This document shows positions 46,090 through 55,584 of a stretch of DNA of 64,000 bases, piece after piece. The notes under the pieces are model-generated. The model saw only the letters and a program-made list of their open reading frames with translations. It searched no databases and had not been told where the DNA came from. The DNA is from Aliidiomarina haloalkalitolerans. GTDB lineage: Bacteria > Pseudomonadota > Gammaproteobacteria > Enterobacterales > Alteromonadaceae. The position numbers and the translations under genes are program-made. Position 1 is the stretch's first letter. The number at the start of each line of letters is the position of its first letter. The stretch lies in assembly GCF_003987315.1 (NCBI RefSeq), contig NZ_PIPI01000008.1, forward strand, positions 1-64,000, given 5' to 3'.

Positions 46090-47592
46090 TTAACTGTCTT
46101 TCTTAACCCGTTTCAAGAGTTCCGCCGCTTCGTTGCGTAACGTTTCGTCTTCACCCTCAAGCACGTTTAAAATTGCCGACTCAGCTTCGTCGTACTCTTC
46201 CATCTCAATGTACGCCCGCGCTAAATCAAGCTGCGCTGCGAGCTGCTCACGCTGATGACGCACCGCTTCTTCTTCGGTTTGGCCTTCGTCTTCATCACTG
46301 TCGTCGTCAGCTTCCGCCTCGGCTTCTTCGATAATCTCGTCAATGTCTCGATATTCCGGCTTCAAAACCGGCGTAACAGGAACGCCTTCAGCAGTGTTTT
46401 CAATATCGTCTTGAACACTGGTCTCGGAGTCACTGGCGTCAGAATCACTGGCGACAGCTTCGCTCGCTTCGTTTTCGCGAGTTAAAAACTCAACTTCTGC
46501 TTCAGATCTCTCTTCTTCAAGTACTGTATCGTCAACACCTGCGTCATCGTTTGTCGCACTGACACTAGCACTAGCACCGGCACCTGCGTCACCGTCTGTC
46601 GCATCGTTTGTCGAGCCAGCCGCAACGCCAGCCGCTTCTTTCTTCGCGTTCGCTTCTTCAACCGCAGCAATATCGTCAATCTCAGCTTCGATTTTCTTAA
46701 ACGCCGCCACTTCGTACGGTGACGCCGCCAGCGCTTTCGCAACTCGCGATTGACGCCGCACAAGAATCATCGAGAAGAAAATAAAGAACAAAGTAATCGC
46801 AGCCAACGCATAAACAATGTAGTCACGGTGCCACCAAGCGTCTTCGACCAGTGCACGCTGCCCTGAGCTCGCCGCTGGGCGCTGAGCCGAACTAGAAAGC
46901 TCGCGTTGAGCTTGCGCACGCTCTAAATCAGCATACTGCTGCAGCAGCGCTTGTTCATTGGCATTGGCGTCGGCTAAGTCAGCACGCAGCTGTTCCAACG
47001 TGCGTTCAAGGTCGCGCAAGCGCTCATTCAACTCGCTATTGCGGGCCGAAAAATCGTCTACATCGGCTTGCGCTGTTTGCAGCTCTTCACGCAGCTGTTC
47101 AATTTGCGCTTCATACTCCGCTTGTAGCGTGCGCATTTGTGCATTCAAGCGCGGCGACGGTAGGCCACCGAGCGCTTCGACCATGCTTTGCGTAGCTGAG
47201 GCTAAATCCACCTCGCGCACTTCCGCTAAAGTCGGCACATGCAAATGCACACCGCGCAGCAATTCATGAATGTTGCCATTCGGAAACGCATGGGGGTTCT
47301 TCTCCATGAAGGCCACCATGGTTTGATACACTGAAACACTACGGTCTGGGTGATAACGATTGGCGATTAACCAAAGCGTGTCCGACGAGGTCGTCGGCCC
47401 GTGCGTTTGTCGCGCCTCGGCAGCTTGCTGCTCAACTTGTGGCGCATCAAGCTCACCAGACTGCTCTTGCACTTGGCCAGCACCCGCTCCGAAAAGCAGT
47501 GCTGGCGTCAGTGCCAAACTTGCAATCAAGCCCGCACTCATTGCGAACGCTTTGGTGTTGTGACGTTTTCTTTCTGGGTATGCATTTTTCAT
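46090..47592 (-). CDS. fimV: FimV-like protein
   Basis: A 500-residue protein encoded between asd and truA, where fimV lies in Pseudomonas and relatives. It has an N-terminal signal/membrane segment (about 18-38), a LysM-like FimV N-terminal region ([37 protein letters not shown], about 66-102), a coiled coil (about 150-230), one membrane helix (about 256-277) and a long acidic Glu/Asp/Ser/Ala-rich cytoplasmic stretch. It ends with the conserved FimV C-terminal TPR motif ([28 protein letters not shown]). FimV/HubP organises polar proteins and type IV pilus assembly. Short for the family. Confidence 0.88.
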   Translation of the reverse strand: MKNAYPERKRHNTKAFAMSAGLIASLALTPALLFGAGAGQVQEQSGELDAPQVEQQAAEARQTHGPTTSSDTLWLIANRYHPDRSVSVYQTMVAFMEKNPHAFPNGNIHELLRGVHLHVPTLAEVREVDLASATQSMVEALGGLPSPRLNAQMRTLQAEYEAQIEQLREELQTAQADVDDFSARNSELNERLRDLERTLEQLRADLADANANEQALLQQYADLERAQAQRELSSSAQRPAASSGQRALVEDAWWHRDYIVYALAAITLFFIFFSMILVRRQSRVAKALAASPYEVAAFKKIEAEIDDIAAVEEANAKKEAAGVAAGSTNDATDGDAGAGASASVSATNDDAGVDDTVLEEERSEAEVEFLTRENEASEAVASDSDASDSETSVQDDIENTAEGVPVTPVLKPEYRDIDEIIEEAEAEADDDSDEDEGQTEEEAVRHQREQLAAQLDLARAYIEMEEYDEAESAILNVLEGEDETLRNEAAELLKRVKKDS

Positions 47593-47649
47593 TATTTTTA
47601 TTCCCTGCCAGAAAAATAAAGCGATTAAATCAGCTCGCGCTGAACAAAC

Positions 47650-48666
47650 TTACCAATAATCGCGCAATAAATGTTCTGCGATTTGCACGCTGTTGGTCGC
47701 CGCACCTTTTCTAATATTGTCGGCAACCACCCATAAATTCAAGCCATTCGGGTGGGTATAGTCTTTGCGAATCCGGCCGACATACACGGTGTCATGACCC
47801 GCAGCGTTACCCACTTGCGTTGGGAAGTCCGCATTCGCTTCAAACACTTCCACGCCCGGTGCGTTCGCCAGCAAGCTCTTCACCCGATCAACGTCAATCG
47901 GCATGCGCGTTTCTAAGTGCACCGCTTCGGCGTGACCAAAGAACACCGGTACCCGCACCGCCGTGGCATTCACCATCACCGTCTCGTCACCTAAGATCTT
48001 CTGGGTTTCCCAGTGCATCTTCATTTCTTCTTTGGTGTAGTCGTTGTCTAAAAACACATCAATTTGCGGAATACAGTTGAACGCGATTTGACGACTAAAC
48101 TCGTTAATTTCGACCGGCTTACCATTCAGTAACGTCGCCGTTTGCTTAGCCAACTCGTCCATAGCCGACGCGCCAGCGCCTGAAACCGACTGATAGGTCG
48201 ACACGTTAATCCGCTCAATTCCAAACTCGTCATGAATTGGTTTCAGCGCCACCAACATTTGAATGGTCGAACAGTTCGGGTTAGCAATAATATTGCGGTT
48301 GCGGAATTCGGCAATCGCATGCGCGTTCACTTCTGGCACCACCAATGGAATGTCTGGCTCGTAACGGAACTGACTCGTGTTATCGATCACCACACAACCT
48401 GCGTCCGCAGCTTTCGGCGCATACTCAGCTGAAATGCTGCCACCGGCCGAGAAAAAGGCGATATCGACCTGGCCCCAGTCAAAGGTTGCTGCGTCTTCGA
48501 CGGTAATTTCTTCGCCACGAAAGCGAACGTCTTGCCCAGCAGAACGGCTACTCGCTAATGGAAACAACTTCTTTACTGGGAACTTGCGTTCTTCCAAGCA
48601 TTCGATCATTTGCTTGCCAACCAGTCCGGTTGCACCTAGCACCGCCACATTCACTTCAATACTCAT
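47650..48666 (-). CDS. asd: Aspartate-semialdehyde dehydrogenase
   Basis: A 338-residue NADP-dependent enzyme making aspartate semialdehyde for Lys, Thr and Met synthesis. NAD(P) motif: VAVLGATGLVGKQM (about 7-20). FFSAGGSISAEYA is present, the active-site Cys is in NPNCSTIQMLVAL (about 133), and HAEAVHLETRMP carries the catalytic His. This is the type usually encoded beside fimV/truA (related to E. coli usg) with intact catalytic residues, so a true enzyme is likely. Its ATG overlaps the pdxB stop by 4 bp. Confidence 0.93.
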   Translation of the reverse strand: MSIEVNVAVLGATGLVGKQMIECLEERKFPVKKLFPLASSRSAGQDVRFRGEEITVEDAATFDWGQVDIAFFSAGGSISAEYAPKAADAGCVVIDNTSQFRYEPDIPLVVPEVNAHAIAEFRNRNIIANPNCSTIQMLVALKPIHDEFGIERINVSTYQSVSGAGASAMDELAKQTATLLNGKPVEINEFSRQIAFNCIPQIDVFLDNDYTKEEMKMHWETQKILGDETVMVNATAVRVPVFFGHAEAVHLETRMPIDVDRVKSLLANAPGVEVFEANADFPTQVGNAAGHDTVYVGRIRKDYTHPNGLNLWVVADNIRKGAATNSVQIAEHLLRDYW

Positions 48667-50039
48667 GTTCGCTCCACTTCAACTTGAAAACCAAGCGCTT
48701 GCAATCGACTCGCAATTGCGTCGCCCGCTTCGTCACTTTCCTTTCTCAGTCTCGCCGCACTTAATTCGCGACGATAACGATAATTCTTGCGTAATTGATC
48801 AAAACCCGCCGGGGTCATACCCTGCTGGCGAAACGCCTGATCATCATCTCGCACTGCATACACGGCTGCAACCCAATCAGCGATTTGCGCCAGACTTATT
48901 TCCGCATTTGCCACAACGTCGGTAAATACCAACTCACTTGGCAGCACGTCGTGCAATGCCATTTTCGGCTCAACCCCTTGCCACTCGCACCACTGCTGGT
49001 ACAACTGATAAGTGCCCCGAATTTTACCTTCAATACTATGTCCTGCAATATGTGGCGTGGCAATTTCTGTCACCGCAACCAAATCAGGGTTCACGGCCGG
49101 TTCATGCTCCCACACGTCCAACACCAGCTTGACGTCGGGACGCTTGCGTTTCCAAGCCAGCAAATCTGCGGCGTTGACCACCGGCCCACGACTGGCGTTG
49201 CAAAAAATCACCGTACTTTTCAATCGCTCAAGCTCGGCCGCAGTGAACAAATGATACGTCGCGTGCTCACCTTCGCGCGTTAACGGCACATGACACGAGA
49301 CCAAATCTGCTTGTGCCAATGCCGCCCAGTCAACGTAATCGGTACCTTCTGGTGCCGGCAACCCGGCTGCTTGCCGAGGTGGGTCAATCACATGAACCGT
49401 CATCCCCAAGGCCAACAGACGCTGACAAACCTGCGTACCGGTATGGCCTGCGCCAATCACGACCGCATTCAAGTTAACCGAAGACAGGCTATTTGCGACG
49501 CCATCTGTCGCGTTATTATTTATCGCCAGCGCCGCTTGGTTACCCTTGAACAGCACCGCCAACACAGCCGCTAAAATATACTCACCCACCGCAATCGCGT
49601 TGCAACCTGGTGCACTGACAAAGCGAATGCCCTTTTCGGCCAGCAGCGGTTGGTCAACGTGGTCGGTGCCAATCGTTGCCGTACCGACAAATTTCAAATT
49701 CGGTGCTTGTGCCAACAACTCAGCGTCCACTTTGGTCACCGAACGAATCAGCAACACGTCGCAGTCCGCTAATTCCGCTGCCGGCGGCTGGCGGTCACTG
49801 TAAAACACCAGCTCGTGCTCGCTCGCGCTAGCGCCTGCGGCTTCCGCGCTAGCGGACATAAAAGCGCCTGCGGCTTCCGCGCTAGCGGACATAAAAGCGC
49901 CTGCGGCTTCTGCGCTAGCGGACTCAAAAGCGCCTGCGGCTTCTGCGCTAGCGGACTCAAAAGCGCCAGCAGCTTCAGCGTTAGCTGACACAAAAAGCTC
50001 ATGTGCTTTCGGCAAATTTTTGTCGATCAACAGTTTCAT
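48663..50039 (-). CDS. pdxB: 4-phosphoerythronate dehydrogenase with N-terminal repeat insertion
   Basis: A 458-residue D-2-hydroxyacid dehydrogenase of pyridoxal-phosphate synthesis. Normal PdxB sequence begins MKLLIDKNLPKAHELF and resumes at ELVFYSDRQPP. Between them residues about 17-74 consist of five tandem 11-residue repeats (AGAF-M/E-SASAEA type). Downstream the enzyme looks intact: FVGTATIGTDHVD, GAGHTGTQVCQRLLALG (NAD site), FCNASRGPVVN, DVWEHEP, the active-site His in TPHIAGHSIEGK, and the C-terminal dimerisation domain (FDQLRKNYRYRRE). E. coli PdxB is 378 residues. The insertion lies in a surface loop of the catalytic domain, so activity may be kept. Confidence 0.93.
   Translation of the reverse strand: MKLLIDKNLPKAHELFVSANAEAAGAFESASAEAAGAFESASAEAAGAFMSASAEAAGAFMSASAEAAGASASEHELVFYSDRQPPAAELADCDVLLIRSVTKVDAELLAQAPNLKFVGTATIGTDHVDQPLLAEKGIRFVSAPGCNAIAVGEYILAAVLAVLFKGNQAALAINNNATDGVANSLSSVNLNAVVIGAGHTGTQVCQRLLALGMTVHVIDPPRQAAGLPAPEGTDYVDWAALAQADLVSCHVPLTREGEHATYHLFTAAELERLKSTVIFCNASRGPVVNAADLLAWKRKRPDVKLVLDVWEHEPAVNPDLVAVTEIATPHIAGHSIEGKIRGTYQLYQQWCEWQGVEPKMALHDVLPSELVFTDVVANAEISLAQIADWVAAVYAVRDDDQAFRQQGMTPAGFDQLRKNYRYRRELSAARLRKESDEAGDAIASRLQALGFQVEVERT
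49821..49996. repeat. 33-bp tandem repeat array inside pdxB
   Basis: Units start at 49831, 49864, 49897, 49930 and 49963 (exact 33-bp period), each beginning GCGCCTGCGGC on the plus strand and followed by TTCNGCGCTAGCGGAC and A-rich DNA. Copies 1-2 and 3-4 are near-identical; the fifth is degenerate. The same core occurs in mnmC (51884, 51920), and the CGCGNTAGCG part occurs in the intergenic array at 55585-55690. Confidence 0.92.
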
Positions 50040-50095
50040 CGCGACCCCAAATTAAGTTCGCCTATTATGCCGAGAAAATCACCGAAATCCCAATA

Positions 50096-50128
50096 GAAAA
50101 AGCCGAGACACGCAGGCCTCGGCTTTCA
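50096..50128 (-). terminator. Intrinsic terminator of fabB
   Basis: AAAGCCGAG / CTCGGCTTT stem with a 10-base loop; on the minus strand it is followed by TTTCTATTGG. Lies between the fabB stop and the pdxB start. Confidence 0.8.
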
Positions 50129-50180
50129 CATCAATCGCTTGCAGGCAAAACCGGAATTCGCGATTCCGTGCCCAGCAGTC

Positions 50181-51392
50181 TTACGCGTACTTCTTAAACA
50201 CCAACGACGCGTTCGTACCACCAAAACCAAAGCTGTTTGACATCACCAAGTTCAGCTCACGCTCAACCGGCTCCATCACAATATTCATGCCCACAGCTTC
50301 TTCGTCCAGCGTATCAATGTTAATTGAAGGGGCTACGAAACCGTGCTCCATCATTAACAACGAATAAATCGCTTCGTGCACGCCCGCTGCACCTAAACTG
50401 TGACCCGTCATTGCTTTCGTGGCACTGATTAATGGTGTTTTAGCTGGGAATACTTCGCGAATTGCGGCTAATTCTTTCACGTCGCCCACTGGCGTACTGG
50501 TTCCGTGCGTATTCAAGTAGTCGATTTCGGCGTCTAAATCAGCCATCGCCATTTGCATACAACGCACCGCGCCTTCACCTGAAGGAGCAACCATGTCATA
50601 ACCGTCAGAGGTTGCGCCATAGCCAACGATTTCACCGTAAATCTTCGCACCACGCGCTAACGCAGTTTCCAGCTCTTCAATCACCACGATTCCGCCACCG
50701 CCAGAAGGCACAAAACCATCACGGTCAGCGTCATAAGTACGCGACGCTTTCTCAGGCGTATCGTTGTACTTAGTGCTCAACGCGCCCATGGCGTCGAATT
50801 CCATGCCCAGCGTCCAGTGAAGCTCTTCACCACCACCAGCGAATACACGGTCTTGCTTACCAAGTTGAATCAACTCTAAGGCATGACCAATACAGTGCGC
50901 GCTGGTTGCACAGGCAGAACTAATCGAATAGTTCACACCTTTAATTTTCTTCGGTGTCGCCAAACAAGCTGACGTGGTCGACGCCATACAACGTGGAACC
51001 ATGTACGGACCCACGCGCTTCACGCCTTTCTCACGCAAAGTGTCTGCAGCCGCAACTTGGTGCTCGCCCGACGCGCCACCAGAACCAACCACTAAACCCG
51101 TACGTGGGTTCGAAACTTCTTCATCAGTCAGTTTTGCGTCAGCAATCGCTTGCTCGAGTGCAATGTAAGCATACGCAGCCGCGTCGCCCATAAAGCGCAT
51201 CGCTTTGCGGTCGATAAGCTCACTTACATTAATCTTTAAATCACCCCAAACCTGACAGCGCAGGCCCATTTCAGCAAAACTTTCTGAACGGGTGATACCT
51301 GATTTACCAGCCTTAAGTGAGGCCAGCACCTCTTCTTTATTGTTACCAATACTGGATACAATTCCGATGCCAGTGACTACTGCTCGTCTCAT
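50181..51392 (-). CDS. fabB: 3-oxoacyl-ACP synthase I
   Basis: A 403-residue condensing enzyme (E. coli FabB 406), needed for elongation and unsaturated fatty-acid synthesis. Thiolase-fold catalytic residues: Cys in [14 protein letters not shown] (about 163), His in [14 protein letters not shown] (about 298) and His in [11 protein letters not shown] (about 333). [22 protein letters not shown] is FabB-like rather than FabF-like. On the minus strand TATGAT about 30-40 bp upstream of the ATG is a candidate -10. Divergent from mnmC, as in E. coli. Confidence 0.96.
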   Translation of the reverse strand: MRRAVVTGIGIVSSIGNNKEEVLASLKAGKSGITRSESFAEMGLRCQVWGDLKINVSELIDRKAMRFMGDAAAYAYIALEQAIADAKLTDEEVSNPRTGLVVGSGGASGEHQVAAADTLREKGVKRVGPYMVPRCMASTTSACLATPKKIKGVNYSISSACATSAHCIGHALELIQLGKQDRVFAGGGEELHWTLGMEFDAMGALSTKYNDTPEKASRTYDADRDGFVPSGGGGIVVIEELETALARGAKIYGEIVGYGATSDGYDMVAPSGEGAVRCMQMAMADLDAEIDYLNTHGTSTPVGDVKELAAIREVFPAKTPLISATKAMTGHSLGAAGVHEAIYSLLMMEHGFVAPSINIDTLDEEAVGMNIVMEPVERELNLVMSNSFGFGGTNASLVFKKYA

Positions 51393-51601
51393 TGAATCTG
51401 TCCTATGATGAAATTTGCGTTATCATACCTGTTCCAAACGAAAACGGAAATGCGCACAGCAAGTGGTCGGCTGTCTTACGCAATGTCCAACTTCCCAATA
51501 TCGCCACGAAAAGCTAGGGACAAGCTTGGGAAGAGTTTAGTACAAGCTCATGACTACGAACTTAAAAAAAGCCAAAAAAAAGCCAAAAAAGGTCGAAGAA
51601 T

Positions 51602-53689
51602 ATGTCCGGTTCGTCCGCAACATCCCCTGCTATTTCGTTTGCGTCGGTACAGTTTGACGCCCAAGGGGTACCTGAGTCCACCCATTATGACGACATTTAT
51701 TTTTCTCGCGACGACGGTGTTGCCGAAAGCAAGTACGTGTTTTTACAACAAAATGGTTTACCCGAGCGTTGGCAAAACCTCAAACCCGGCCAAGTTTTTC
51801 ACATCGCCGAAACCGGATTCGGTACCGGCCTAAACTTCTTGCTCACGGCTGCTGCGTTTTTGCATGCGTTGGCGTTGCAAAAAGCGCCTGCGGCGAATGC
51901 GACAGCATGTAACAAGAAAGCGCCTGCGGCTAACGCGTTAGCGTTACAAATGCTGCACTACACCAGTTTTGAAAAATCCCCGCTCCGTCGTCAAGACCTC
52001 GAGCGCGCCTTGAGCCATTGGGCACACATACCCGAACTGCGTGAATTAAGCGCCACCCTGCTGCGTCATTACCCCATGCAGTTAAGCGGACAGCACCGCT
52101 TGCACCTGCACCCAAACATCACCCTCGACCTAATTTTCGCCGATGTGCTAACAGCTTTACCAGACTGGGCCGCCAACCATGCCGATAGCGTCGACGCTTG
52201 GTACCTCGACGGCTTTGCCCCGAGTAAAAACCCAGACATGTGGCAACCCGAACTTTACCGTGGCATCGCCCGTAGCATGCGTGCCGGCGCAACCCTTGCG
52301 ACGTTCACCGCCACCGGCCACGTCCGCCGAGGCTTACAGCAAGCCGGCATTCATATGCAAAAAGTTCCAGGCTTTGGCAGCAAACGAGAAATGCTCCGCG
52401 GCTATCAACAGAAACTCGCACAACCACAGAGCCGCAATCCTTTCCTTAAGCAGTCCGCCAGTAGCCGCCCACAAACACTTTGCATCATCGGCGACGGTAT
52501 TGCCGCAGCTTCGTTATTATGGGCATTACGAGACTACCCCGGCAACATCACGCTGCTGCAACCCAGCCAAGGTTGGGCCACCGGCGCCTCTGGCAACCCA
52601 CAAGGCGCGGTTTATCCCCTGCTGCAAGCCAACTGGACACGCACTAGCGAGTTTTACAGCCATGCTTTTCTTTACGCCCAACGCTTGTATACCGAACTTG
52701 CTCCGCAGGCCGTTAATTTCTCCGGCGTGCTTGAATTAGCAACAGGTAGCGACGCAAACCGTCGCATTCGTAAACTACTTGCACTCGGTGCTTACCCGCA
52801 AACCCTCGTGCAAGGCGCAACGCAACAACAAGCCAGCACCATCGCTGGCATCGCCCTACCCGCACCCGCATTGTATTACCCCAATGCCGGTTGGGTGCAG
52901 CCCACTGAACTGGTAGCCAGCATCGCAGAGCAAGCATTGGCGTATCGCCAGCAACATGGATTAACAACAGAAGTGAAATCTGCGACACAGGTTGTCGCAA
53001 TAGAAAAAACCGCGTTGTTGTGGACCGTCACCAACACAACCGGCAGCAGCGATGCGTTTAACCAACTGGTACTCGCCAATGGCGCACAGCTCGCTGACTT
53101 GTTACCGCAAGCGACGATTCCGATTCGCCCAGTACGTGGGCAAATTACTCAATTAAATGTAGAACCAAACTCTGAGCTAGCGCAATTGAGAACCGTGGTG
53201 TGTCACAAAGGCTATATAACGCCAGCCACAAAAACCGGCGACCAAGCAACGTTGTGCATTGGTGCGACTTTCGACAAAACCCGCAGCAGCAACGACTATA
53301 TCGCTGCCGACGACGATGCCAACTTACAACAACTCTGTGACGAACTTGGCTATACCGTCGACGCCAGCGCCATCGCAGCCAGCCGCGCTAGCGTCCGCGC
53401 CACAACACCAGACCATCTGCCTGTAATTGGCCAAGTTCCTTGGGTACGGACGCGATACAACGCAGAATCGGTGGCGGAAAATGTCGCAGAAACCTATACA
53501 AACTTATGGGTATTGAGTGGACTCGGTGCCCGCGGTTTTACTAGCGCACCTTTATGTGCAGAAGCGTTAGCCAGTCAAATTATGCAGCGCCCAAACCCGT
53601 TATCAGCTTCACTCGCCGCAGCACTCGCCGCCGACCGGTTTGTACAAAAAGCTATCTTGCGCAAGCAAGATCCCTTAAGCCTGCGCTAA
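51602..53689 (+). CDS. mnmC: Bifunctional tRNA mnm5s2U biosynthesis enzyme MnmC, with insertion
   Basis: A 695-residue two-domain enzyme. The N-terminal methyltransferase domain has ETGFGTGLNFLL (about 70-81, AdoMet site), DAWYLDGFAPSKNPDMW and TATGHVRRGL. The C-terminal FAD-dependent domain starts LCIIGDGIAAASLLWAL (about 298) and contains GNPQGAVYPLL and GLGARGFTSAPL. It completes mnm5s2U34 at the tRNA wobble base. Odd: residues about 91-116 (ALQKAPAANA...KKAPAANALALQ) are a repeat-encoded insertion at a loop between the AdoMet motif and LHYTSFEKSPL; E. coli has a shorter, unrelated linker. Start at 51602, with AAAGGTCGAAG upstream. Confidence 0.95.
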   Translation: MSGSSATSPAISFASVQFDAQGVPESTHYDDIYFSRDDGVAESKYVFLQQNGLPERWQNLKPGQVFHIAETGFGTGLNFLLTAAAFLHALALQKAPAANATACNKKAPAANALALQMLHYTSFEKSPLRRQDLERALSHWAHIPELRELSATLLRHYPMQLSGQHRLHLHPNITLDLIFADVLTALPDWAANHADSVDAWYLDGFAPSKNPDMWQPELYRGIARSMRAGATLATFTATGHVRRGLQQAGIHMQKVPGFGSKREMLRGYQQKLAQPQSRNPFLKQSASSRPQTLCIIGDGIAAASLLWALRDYPGNITLLQPSQGWATGASGNPQGAVYPLLQANWTRTSEFYSHAFLYAQRLYTELAPQAVNFSGVLELATGSDANRRIRKLLALGAYPQTLVQGATQQQASTIAGIALPAPALYYPNAGWVQPTELVASIAEQALAYRQQHGLTTEVKSATQVVAIEKTALLWTVTNTTGSSDAFNQLVLANGAQLADLLPQATIPIRPVRGQITQLNVEPNSELAQLRTVVCHKGYITPATKTGDQATLCIGATFDKTRSSNDYIAADDDANLQQLCDELGYTVDASAIAASRASVRATTPDHLPVIGQVPWVRTRYNAESVAENVAETYTNLWVLSGLGARGFTSAPLCAEALASQIMQRPNPLSASLAAALAADRFVQKAILRKQDPLSLR
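51867..51950. repeat. Two copies of the GCGCCTGCGGC repeat inside mnmC
   Basis: GCGCCTGCGG occurs at 51884 and 51920 (36 bp apart). The second copy continues CTAACGCGTTAGCGTTACAAA, which matches the pdxB unit at most positions and the 55.6-kb intergenic array. The mnmC coding strand is the complement of the pdxB coding strand relative to the repeat, so the encoded peptides differ (KAPAANALALQ versus AGAFMSASAEA). Confidence 0.88.
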
Positions 53690-53745
53690 CGTCCTTCAAT
53701 CAAATAATAATTAATCAGTTGCTGCTTAGAAATCAAAAATATCCA

Positions 53746-54366
53746 TTACATTGACGCACTTTGAATTTGTGTCAGTTTTTGGCGCCACTGAGAACTTAAC
53801 GTTGAGTGTTTGAGATTTTCAAGAACACGCTCTCGCTCAATGCGATTTAAAGATAATCTTTTAAATGCTTTACGAAACTGCTCTGGCTTTAACTGCTCGG
53901 GCTCCATAACCGACAGCCCCCGAAGAATTAAGCCTTCAGGTTGGTTCAGCCATTTCAGTTTACTAGCTGCGACATGTTTCACTTCAACGATCGAATTTCC
54001 GACCTTAAATTCGCGCGAAGGACCATTTGTCCAATAGACGGTCCGAGCAGGAGCTTGCGTTTGCAGTCCAAGACGATAAGCAGCTTCAAAACCTTGCTCA
54101 GCGAGTTTGTAACCATGCGTTCGTGCCCAAACCTTTGCTACCTCTTCAGGGCTAGGCATGACTCTTACACCTGGTAAGCTTTCGATTGACCTAGGACGAA
54201 CGTAAAATCCTTTTGACACACGCACAATTTCACCTGACTTCGCCAGGCGGCTAAAAGCTTTTTGAACTGTAGCTTCAGAACCTAGCTCGTAAAATCCCTC
54301 TATGGAAAAGGGAGTCCCTTTTCTCATACGAGCAATTCGAGCTTCAACTTGCGCGGCAATAGACAT
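53746..54366 (-). CDS. DUF6088 / AbiEi-like antitoxin-domain protein, orphan
   Basis: A 206-residue protein resembling the DUF6088 group of AbiEi-type regulators: an N-terminal winged helix (IEGFYELGSEATVQKAFSRLAKSGEIVRVSKGFYVRP, about 22-58) followed by a domain with VMPSPEEVAKVWARTHGYKL, TVYWTNGPSREFKVG and LRGLSVMEPEQL. Such proteins usually pair with an AbiEii nucleotidyltransferase; none is adjacent, the neighbours being mnmC and yfcL. The nearest AbiEii in the window is at 62152. ATG at 54366 chosen over an in-frame TTG at 54372. It looks AT-richer than its neighbours, suggesting acquisition. Inverted repeats flank its promoter. Confidence 0.7.
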   Translation of the reverse strand: MSIAAQVEARIARMRKGTPFSIEGFYELGSEATVQKAFSRLAKSGEIVRVSKGFYVRPRSIESLPGVRVMPSPEEVAKVWARTHGYKLAEQGFEAAYRLGLQTQAPARTVYWTNGPSREFKVGNSIVEVKHVAASKLKWLNQPEGLILRGLSVMEPEQLKPEQFRKAFKRLSLNRIERERVLENLKHSTLSSQWRQKLTQIQSASM

Positions 54367-54371
54367 AAACA

Positions 54372-54450
54372 AAACCTGACACTTAACTTCAATGTTAAAT
54401 CATTATAGGCCAATAAAAACAACATGTATAGCAGCTTTTATGTCAGGTTT
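54372..54450 (-). promoter_or_regulatory. Promoter of the DUF6088 gene flanked by 10-bp inverted repeats
   Basis: AAACCTGACA (54372-54381) and TGTCAGGTTT (54441-54450) are perfect inverted repeats bracketing the minus-strand -10 TATAAT (54402-54407). A second small palindrome TTAAC-TTCAAT-GTTAA lies at 54383-54398. AbiEi proteins autorepress through inverted repeats (family knowledge), so this is a candidate operator. Confidence 0.5.
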
Positions 54451-54517
54451 ATTCTTATAAGGTAAGTAAAATTAAGACTTCAAACTGATGAATCTTAAAG
54501 GTCTTGAAGCTTGTAAA

Positions 54518-54802
54518 CTAACCTGCGTCTTTCAGGCGCGTCAGCATGTTTTGAACGTGAGCGCGGTCTTGTGGGTTCAGCTCTTCTTTACTGCGCTCAA
54601 GTGCCGCATCAAGCTGTGCCCAAAATTGTTCCGGGTTGTGCTCGCCAGCAAGGTCGCACTGCGCCACGATCAGGTCAAAATGCCCGCGCAAATAACCGCT
54701 AGCAAATAGCTCATCATCACTACCCGTTTCTACCGCATGGTCAAACACCGGCTCAAGCTGCTCCGCATAAGCAATAATCGATACTGCAGACTCATTCGAC
54801 AT
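54518..54802 (-). CDS. yfcL: YfcL family protein
   Basis: A 94-residue small acidic protein (SIIAYAEQLEPVFDHAVETGSDDELFASGYLRGHFDLIVAQCDLAGE...LNPQDRAHVQNMLTRL), matching the YfcL family found next to mnmC/fabB in E. coli. Function unknown. The start at 54802 (MSNESAVS) has GGAAGGGG upstream; the longer open frame to 55042 would overlap the flavodoxin promoter and is not supported. Confidence 0.85.
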   Translation of the reverse strand: MSNESAVSIIAYAEQLEPVFDHAVETGSDDELFASGYLRGHFDLIVAQCDLAGEHNPEQFWAQLDAALERSKEELNPQDRAHVQNMLTRLKDAG

Positions 54803-55041
54803 GCATTTCCCCTTCCAAATTTGCGCTCTTATTTCGACAATTTGCGCTTTTATTTCTATCAAAAGCACTGATATTTTCAGGCCGCAAGTGTACTTGAAAT
54901 CGAGCCAAATCTCATGCTTTTTGATTCTCCGTGTCGTCATTCCCAAAGACCCCCACCAATAGCCCAGCAACAGCTGCGCCACTCGGTAATTTCTGCTATT
55001 CTTGCCCGCACATTTGCAATTGCATTCAACTGGTATATTCA

Positions 55042-55578
55042 ATGTCTGACTTTCGAATTGGTTTGTTTTACGGGTCTACCACCTGTTTTACCGAAATTGC
55101 GGCCGAGAAAATGCGCGACTTTATCGGTCCTGAAATTGTCGAATTGCACAATATCAAAGACACCCCACTGGCATTAGCGGAGTCTTACGACCTGCTTATT
55201 TTTGGCTTAAGCACCTGGGACTTTGGTGAAATTCAAGAAGACTGGGAAAGCCGTTGGCCAGAAATTGCCAACCTCGACCTGCGCCACAAAACCATTGCAC
55301 TCTATGGCATGGGCGACCAAATCGGTTACAGCGAGTGGTTCCAAGACGCACTTGGCATGCTCGACGAAGCCATTCAGCAAATTGACCCAGACAACACCAT
55401 ACGGCGCATTGGCTATTGGCCAAACGAAGGTTATGACTTTATGGAGTCGAAGGCGCTGACCGCCGACCGCAGCCACTTTGTAGGCTTGGCACTCGACGAA
55501 GATCAGCAATATGAATTGTCCGACGAACGCATCGCCGCTTGGTGTACACAAATACTTGAGGAAATCGCTGAAGGCTAA
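55042..55578 (+). CDS. fldB: Flavodoxin (FldB-like, long chain)
   Basis: A 178-residue FMN-binding electron carrier. [19 protein letters not shown] (about 5-23) is the phosphate-binding loop, [19 protein letters not shown] (about 54-72) holds the 50s-loop Trp and the long-chain region, and [19 protein letters not shown] (about 89-107) is the 90s loop with the Tyr. FldB rather than FldA is suggested by size and sequence feel; the two are hard to separate. The ribosome site is weak (ACTGGT). It is divergent from yfcL and followed by the 33-bp repeat array. Confidence 0.85.
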   Translation: MSDFRIGLFYGSTTCFTEIAAEKMRDFIGPEIVELHNIKDTPLALAESYDLLIFGLSTWDFGEIQEDWESRWPEIANLDLRHKTIALYGMGDQIGYSEWFQDALGMLDEAIQQIDPDNTIRRIGYWPNEGYDFMESKALTADRSHFVGLALDEDQQYELSDERIAAWCTQILEEIAEG

Positions 55579-55584
55579 TGAGCG

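Noticed and set aside
49821..49996. 33-bp direct repeats in pdxB as a CRISPR array
   Set aside because: The repeats are head-to-tail with no unique spacers, lie in frame within a conserved enzyme gene, and no cas gene is present.
51455..51480. FadR-like TGGTCGG half-site between fabB and mnmC
   Set aside because: Only one half of the FadR palindrome matches; too weak to call.
54803..55042. 80-residue N-terminal extension of yfcL
   Set aside because: The family starts at MSNES with a strong ribosome site; the extension would run through the flavodoxin promoter.
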